DNA of 64,000 bases, from assembly GCA_019038645.1 (NCBI GenBank), contig JAHOYT010000054.1:1-64000 (forward strand). The letters are read 5' to 3'. Below the pieces are notes generated by a model. The model was not told where the DNA came from, did no database searches, and saw only the letters and a program-made list of their open reading frames with translations. The position numbers were made by a program, and so were the translations under genes. The stretch comes from Bacteroidales bacterium (GTDB lineage Bacteria > Bacteroidota > Bacteroidia > Bacteroidales > UBA12077). Each line of letters begins with the position of its first letter. The first letter of the stretch is position 1. Shown one piece after another: positions 61,101 through 64,000 of this stretch.

Positions 61101-61239
61101 TAAGCCTGGTAACGAAATCCAAAGTCCAATGGCGGTTGTTATTTTAGGCGGATTGCTGAGTTCTACATTTTTAAACATTTATATTGTTCCGGTAATTTAT
61201 TTGATAATGCATAATAAGGAGGTGAAAGATGAAAAGTAG
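58144..61239 (+). CDS. Heavy-metal RND efflux pump (CusA/CzcA family)
   Basis: 1031 residues, the usual HME-RND size. The N terminus (LENRLLVVFGSVLLLLSGGY, VDIFPELTAPTVVVMTEAHG) and the GMAPEEVEKLVTFPIE loop are diagnostic. Transmembrane helix 4 carries LVDDAIIDVENVYKRL, with the acidic residues of the proton relay. The final helices include the IGFITLFGIATRNGILLVSR family text. It pumps metal cations from the periplasm or cytoplasm with proton drive, together with the adaptor and TolC-like protein flanking it. Subfamily (Cu/Ag versus Zn/Co/Ni) is not settled from these motifs. Confidence 0.95.
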   Translation: MLNKIIKFSLENRLLVVFGSVLLLLSGGYVTSRMEVDIFPELTAPTVVVMTEAHGMAPEEVEKLVTFPIETSVNGATDIRRVRSSSSMGFSIVWVEFDWGTDIYNARQTVTERLVAVKDQLPTQAGDPFIAPQSSLLGEIMLVAITSDTKSPMELRTIAEWNLRPRLLSIGGVAQVSTIGGEFKEYQILVNPDLMKYYNVSFSEIIENSQLMNENATGGFIEQHGNQYMVRGIIRTNNTDELGNVVIKMAENYPVKISDVAKVKIGSSPKIGDASYRGEKAVILSITKQPNVNTIELTKSVNESLVDIQKNIGNEIHFHTDIYNQSEFINTSINNVKKALVEGSFFVIIILFLFLMNYRTTLISLLAIPLSLLVTILVLKALGLTINTMSLGGMAIAIGSLVDDAIIDVENVYKRLKQNVGFETTHREKPLKVIFDASTEIRPSIMNATIIIIVAFVPLFFLGGMEGRMLKPLGISYIVALFASLVVAITITPVLCSYLLTNEKRLKKHKKGSWLERKLNRLYFASLKWVLNKKTVVLSSAFALLILAVVVFTGFGSNFLPPFNEGSLTINLNSLPGISLEESYKLGKKADDILLDIPEIKSVARRTGRSELAEHSFGVNVSEIDAPFELIDRSRAEFLADVRSQLKTIKGATVEVGQPVTHRMDHMLSGTKANIAIKLFGNELNEMFQVANVIKSEIQDIEGIGDLFVEQQIEIPQLKIKPKRDMLAKYGIPLNKFMEFVDYAFAGEKVSDVFEDEKSFDLVLRFDEEHRNSIETIQEAMIDTHDGKKIPIYYVADITSSSGPNTISRENVQRKIVVSVNVADRDVGSVVKDIIERVNDHVILPEGYRVEYGGQFESAASASRTLTITSIIAILVIFLILFQEFKSTKLAWIILLNLPLAMIGGVIAIRLTSGVVSIPVIIGFITLFGIATRNGILLVSRYRNMAEKGIEVYDRVIRGSLDRLNPILMTALTAALALIPLAIAGDKPGNEIQSPMAVVILGGLLSSTFLNIYIVPVIYLIMHNKEVKDEK
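61216..61225 (+). promoter_or_regulatory. Consensus Shine-Dalgarno AAGGAGGTGA inside pump gene
   Basis: A perfect AAGGAGGTGA lies just before the TolC-like ATG (61229) and within the last codons of the pump gene. Most genes here lack a recognisable Shine-Dalgarno sequence, so this strong site decides the 11-base overlapping start and suggests coupled translation. Confidence 0.7.
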
Positions 61240-62407
61240 AAGAAATCTGATAATTTCGATATTGTTTTTTGTTTCGATAAATGCTTACTCACAGTCATTT
61301 AATGAAATTTTGGAAACAATTGAGCAGAATAATAAAGAGCTGCAGGCCGGAAATAAATTCCTGGAAAGTAAAATCTATGAGCATAAACAAAACAATTTAC
61401 CGGGAGGCCCGTCATTATCATACGGATATTTTCCTGATAATTCTTCGGTTTCAGGAACAAAGGAAGTTTTTGAGGTAAGTCAGTCATTTCAGATGCCATG
61501 TTTTTACAGAAATCAATCGGCGTATTCAAAGTTAATGATTGGAACAGAAGAATTAAATCATTTGGTATTAAGGCAAAACATATTGAGCGAAGCAAAAAGC
61601 CTTTTAACAGAATATGTTTATCTCTTAAAACAGATATCAATTCTCAGCATAAGATTAAAGTTTGCTGAAGATATTTATAACGCTTATCTGGTTCGGGGTG
61701 AATTAGGAGATGTAAATGCTCTGGAAATAAATAAAGCAAAGTTGCATTTACTTCAGGTTCAGAAACAAGAGAAAGATTTACAAACTCAATTTTTGGCAAT
61801 AACAGAAAAACTCATGAATCTAAATGGTGGAGATGATTTAAGCTTAGGAGTAATAAATTATCCTTTAGAAAATCTGACAGATTTGGACACATTGTTATTT
61901 GAAAGACTGGAGTACGATCCGGAATTATTGTATAATCAAAAGGCATTTGAAGCATCAGAAAAGAGAATAAAAGTTGCTAAAAACCTGCAGTTACCTGAAT
62001 TTAGTCTGGGTTATGGAAGTGAGACAGTTGCAAATGAGAAATTCAAAGGATTTTTAGTTGGTGTTTCAGTTCCTTTATGGGGAAGCAAAAACTCAATTCA
62101 GCAGGCAAAAGCAGAATCAGATTTTTATGACGTAAATAATAATTTTTTAAGAGAGAAAAGAATATCTGAAACAAAAATTCAATTTGAAAAAGTACATTCA
62201 CTCAAAGAAAACCTGGAAAGTTATGAAACAGTTTTAAGTTCTGTAAATAATGAAGATCTTCTTAATAAGTCGTTAGAATTAGGGGAAATATCAGTAATTG
62301 AATTTTTTACTGAGATGTTTTATTTCTATGAAATTTATGATGATTATTTATTACTGGAGAAAGATTACTATCAGGCTTTAACGGAATTGTATAAATACAA
62401 ACTATAA
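61229..62407 (+). CDS. TolC-family outer-membrane efflux protein
   Basis: 392 residues with a signal peptide (NLIISILFFVSINAYSQ). Two helix-rich halves with the LQAGNKFLESKIYEHKQNNLP start and heptad-like segments up to ELGEISVIEFFTEMFYFYEIYDDYLLLEKDYYQALTELYKYK, as in CusC/TolC proteins. It forms the outer-membrane channel of the tripartite metal efflux complex. Overlap with the pump gene by 11 bases, with a strong internal ribosome site, implies translational coupling. Length is somewhat short for CusC (about 450) but normal for Bacteroidota versions. Confidence 0.92.
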   Translation: MKSRRNLIISILFFVSINAYSQSFNEILETIEQNNKELQAGNKFLESKIYEHKQNNLPGGPSLSYGYFPDNSSVSGTKEVFEVSQSFQMPCFYRNQSAYSKLMIGTEELNHLVLRQNILSEAKSLLTEYVYLLKQISILSIRLKFAEDIYNAYLVRGELGDVNALEINKAKLHLLQVQKQEKDLQTQFLAITEKLMNLNGGDDLSLGVINYPLENLTDLDTLLFERLEYDPELLYNQKAFEASEKRIKVAKNLQLPEFSLGYGSETVANEKFKGFLVGVSVPLWGSKNSIQQAKAESDFYDVNNNFLREKRISETKIQFEKVHSLKENLESYETVLSSVNNEDLLNKSLELGEISVIEFFTEMFYFYEIYDDYLLLEKDYYQALTELYKYKL

Positions 62408-62414
62408 TATTTTG

Positions 62415-62452
62415 TGATCTGTCAGTCCCAATAATCGGGACCGACAGATCTT
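62415..62452. terminator. Hairpin between convergent TolC-like and Cys-rich genes
   Basis: GATCTGTC-A-GTCCC pairs with GGGAC-C-GACAGATC around AATAATC. The T-run is weak, so it may serve as a shared structured end. Confidence 0.65.
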
Positions 62453-62458
62453 ATAGCT

Positions 62459-62647
62459 TTATCTTTCACAGGATTCAGTTCCGCATCCACAACCAATTCC
62501 CTGGTCTTTTAATTCCTTAGGATGATTATTGTGACACGAACCTCCGTGAAACTCACTTTTTTTGGTGAAAATCAATCTGACTGACAATGCTAATACTGCA
62601 ATCAAAACTAATACAAAAGTTAGTATAAGTAATTCTAAAATTGGCAT
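62459..62647 (-). CDS. Small Cys-rich single-helix membrane protein (NqrM-like?)
   Basis: 62 residues: one membrane helix (ELLILTFVLVLIAVLALSVRLIF) followed by FHGGSCHNNH and GIGCGCGTESCER. A single helix and a C-terminal cluster of four cysteines resemble the Na+-NQR maturation factor NqrM (DUF539) and other small Fe-S/metal-delivery proteins, but no homology test was possible. No nqr gene is in the window; a nuoE-like gene starts 1.1 kb downstream. It is convergent with the TolC-like gene. The alternative is a metal-binding membrane peptide belonging to the efflux operon neighbourhood. Confidence 0.6.
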   Translation of the reverse strand: MPILELLILTFVLVLIAVLALSVRLIFTKKSEFHGGSCHNNHPKELKDQGIGCGCGTESCER

Positions 62648-62736
62648 GATATTCCTTTTGTTTTAATAACAATAAGACGTTCGAAAGGTTCAAAACAATA
62701 CTCTTTTAGTTTTTATGCAGGCAAAAAGTTAGAGTA

Positions 62737-62767
62737 TTGATTTTCACTGTAATAATACTTAAATTTG
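62737..62767 (+). promoter_or_regulatory. Promoter of the 62814 barrel gene
   Basis: TTG at 62737-62739, 20 bases, TAAATTTG at 62760-62767 match the TTG/TAnnTTTG consensus; the ATG is 46 bases further. Confidence 0.6.
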
Positions 62768-62813
62768 TTTTGTTATTACAATTATTATTGATTTTAACCT
62801 AAAACAAATTGCC

Positions 62814-63518
62814 ATGAGAAAATTAATTTCTGTCTTTTTAGCTTTAGTTTTATTTTCATTTAGTGATTATGCATCGGATGGTCTTAAAGAAGTAAATGGG
62901 AATATATCTTTGTCAAATTACTCTCTAAGCTTATCTGAAAAATATTCCTCTAATAGTTTTGATACAGATTATGATTTGGCCTTAATGAATCTTCAGGTGG
63001 ATCTTTTGGGAATAGTATTTTTTGGCCCGCAAATCGCTCTTGATTTTCAACTTGCAAACATGATTGCTGTCGGGCCATTTTTTAGATGGAATTACGCAGG
63101 GGTAATCTATCAGGGTGTTGTTACAGATTGGTTTACAGATGAATCTGTGGCTTCGCCGGCGAGTTATGGGATCGGAGTTCAGGCTAAAATATTGATTCCG
63201 ATTGGATCAGGACAACACAGACCATATGCAGGGTTTTCTTATGAGAGATTTAGGGGAGAAGATTCATATGATCCGGGAGGAACGGATGGCAAGCACATAT
63301 GGGAATACAAAAGTAATGTCATGCTTGTAAATTTGGGATACAGAATGTTGACAGAATCCAGTTTTAATTTATCAGTCGGATTAAGCCTTGGTATATCTAC
63401 TGAAACTGAAAGTATAGATTATTATGAATTTGGAGATGGTACTGTGGATTACAATCCAACATATACTCGTTTTATAGGAATGTTACAAATTGGTCTCGGC
63501 TGGCAATTAGGAAATTAA
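62814..63518 (+). CDS. Outer-membrane beta-barrel protein, hypothetical
   Basis: 234 residues with a signal peptide (LISVFLALVLFSFSDYASDG). The mature protein has regular amphipathic strands (NMIAVGPFFRWNYAGVIYQG, YGIGVQAKILIPIGSGQHRP) and ends with YTRFIGMLQIGLGWQLGN, consistent with a small outer-membrane barrel of 8-10 strands. No family-specific motif. It has its own promoter and a terminator at 63541, so it is monocistronic. Confidence 0.7.
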   Translation: MRKLISVFLALVLFSFSDYASDGLKEVNGNISLSNYSLSLSEKYSSNSFDTDYDLALMNLQVDLLGIVFFGPQIALDFQLANMIAVGPFFRWNYAGVIYQGVVTDWFTDESVASPASYGIGVQAKILIPIGSGQHRPYAGFSYERFRGEDSYDPGGTDGKHIWEYKSNVMLVNLGYRMLTESSFNLSVGLSLGISTETESIDYYEFGDGTVDYNPTYTRFIGMLQIGLGWQLGN

Positions 63519-63540
63519 AATAATCAAATATATAGAAATT

Positions 63541-63590
63541 GGGAATCTCGTGGTTTGCTGTTAATAGAGCAATTAAGAGATTCCCTTTTT
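63541..63590 (+). terminator. Terminator of 62814 barrel gene
   Basis: GGGAATCTC pairs with GAGATTCCC followed by TTTTT. Confidence 0.8.
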
Positions 63591-63734
63591 ATACGCTTTG
63601 CTCATAACAAAAGTTCTGGGAAATGACATTTTCCGGATTTCTTGAACAGCCGTAATTTTAATTAAAATCAATCTAATTTATTCCTATATATTGATATATT
63701 TGGATACTTATTTTATATTTATAAGATACAAAAT

Positions 63735-64000
63735 ATGATTTCTATGAACAATAATTTAGTTGATGTTTTTTCTTCCTTTGATGGGAAAGAAGAAGAACTT
63801 ATTCCGATACTTCAGAAAGTACAAAATGCATTGGGTTTTTTATCAGATGATTCGATGGAAGAGATTGCGCGATTTGCTCGCGTACCCATGAGTAAGGTTT
63901 TTGGAGTTGCTACATTCTATGCTCAATTTAGATTTACTCCTAAAGGTGAAAAACACATTATGTTGTGCCGGGGAACTGCATGTCATGTGAAAGGAGCTCC
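63735..64000 (+). CDS. nuoE: NADH-quinone oxidoreductase/hydrogenase [2Fe-2S] subunit NuoE-like, partial
   Basis: The gene runs off the window; about 88 residues are present and the reading frame is open to the end. It is not in the ORF track because it has no stop. LIPILQKVQNALGFLSDDSM and EEIARFARVPMSKVFGVATFYAQFRF are the NuoE/HndA N-terminal helical region, and MLCRGTACHVKGA provides the first two cysteines (C-x4-C) of the [2Fe-2S] cluster. A second in-frame ATG at 63744 is possible. It may be the start of a Nuo or electron-bifurcating hydrogenase (Hnd/Hym) operon. Confidence 0.85.
   Translation, partial: MISMNNNLVDVFSSFDGKEEELIPILQKVQNALGFLSDDSMEEIARFARVPMSKVFGVATFYAQFRFTPKGEKHIMLCRGTACHVKGA

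Noticed and set aside
1-64000. tRNA, rRNA, prophage, transposase or integrase genes
   Set aside because: None was recognised by eye in any frame; short RNAs cannot be excluded without a covariance-model search.

Overview
The window comes from a member of the Bacteroidota. The evidence is low GC with A/T-rich spacers, two giant secreted proteins with type IX secretion sorting domains, a PorP/SprF-family protein, a lipoprotein with an acidic stretch after its lipid-anchored cysteine, and recurrent TAnnTTTG promoter elements. Aldehyde ferredoxin oxidoreductase (AOR), rubrerythrin, Fe-SOD and a NuoE-type [2Fe-2S] subunit suggest an anaerobe or microaerophile with oxygen protection, perhaps a marine Bacteroidales/Marinilabiliales relative. 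The genus cannot be read from the sequence.

Layout. 1-4.4 kb is an accessory island: a DUF4177-like protein, a large RloC/Rad50-like AAA ATPase with a CxxC hook, and a DnaQ-type exonuclease fused to BRCT (candidate defence locus). 4.4-6.5 kb holds a secreted hypothetical protein and a lipoprotein, bracketed by short hairpin repeats. 6.5-16.8 kb is mostly housekeeping: POT transporter, flavin reductase, LVIVD lipoprotein, cupin, bile-acid/Na+ symporter-like protein, DEAD-box helicase divergent from a cold-shock protein, and a histidine kinase/OmpR pair. 17.0-21.1 kb is a tungstate/molybdate ABC operon (wtpA, outer-membrane barrel, wtpB, wtpC). 21.1-24.9 kb has a MATE pump and an oxygen-defence cluster: truncated Mn-type SOD, intact Fe-type SOD, rubrerythrin, nitroreductase. 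24.9-38.8 kb has two divergent giant T9SS substrates and a PorP/SprF partner. 38.9-41.1 kb has OmpH-like, glycosyltransferase and FtsB/DivIC-like genes. 41.2-45.1 kb is a tungsten enzyme module: AOR divergent from DUF364-ThiF-ThiS. 45.3-48.2 kb is a small His-containing membrane protein plus TonB receptor, followed by what looks like a second AOR 3' end. 48.3-53.7 kb is an FtsX-type permease divergent from an NtrC/NtrB-like pair, with a candidate sigma-54 promoter and palindromic enhancer between them. 53.8-56.2 kb has an MBL hydrolase and a HAMP-GAF protein. 56.4-62.4 kb is a heavy-metal RND efflux operon led by a small His-rich protein. The end carries a Cys-rich membrane protein, a beta-barrel and the start of a nuoE-like gene.

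How the genes fit together. Tungstate uptake at 17-21 kb plausibly feeds the AOR module at 41-45 kb, whose divergent ThiS/ThiF and DUF364 genes would suit pterin sulfuration and metal handling. The two small His-containing, RGPP-ending proteins at 45.4 and 56.4 kb each lead an envelope transport operon and each appear to be transcribed from a promoter so close that the mRNA would be nearly leaderless. The NtrC-like regulator probably controls the divergent permease.

The strongest candidates for something not well described are the RGPP small-protein/metal-transport pairing, the AOR 3'-end duplication, the porin inside the tungstate operon, the RloC-like/DnaQ-BRCT island, and the sigma-54 switch. 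All functions are inferred from sequence reading alone; no database search was run.
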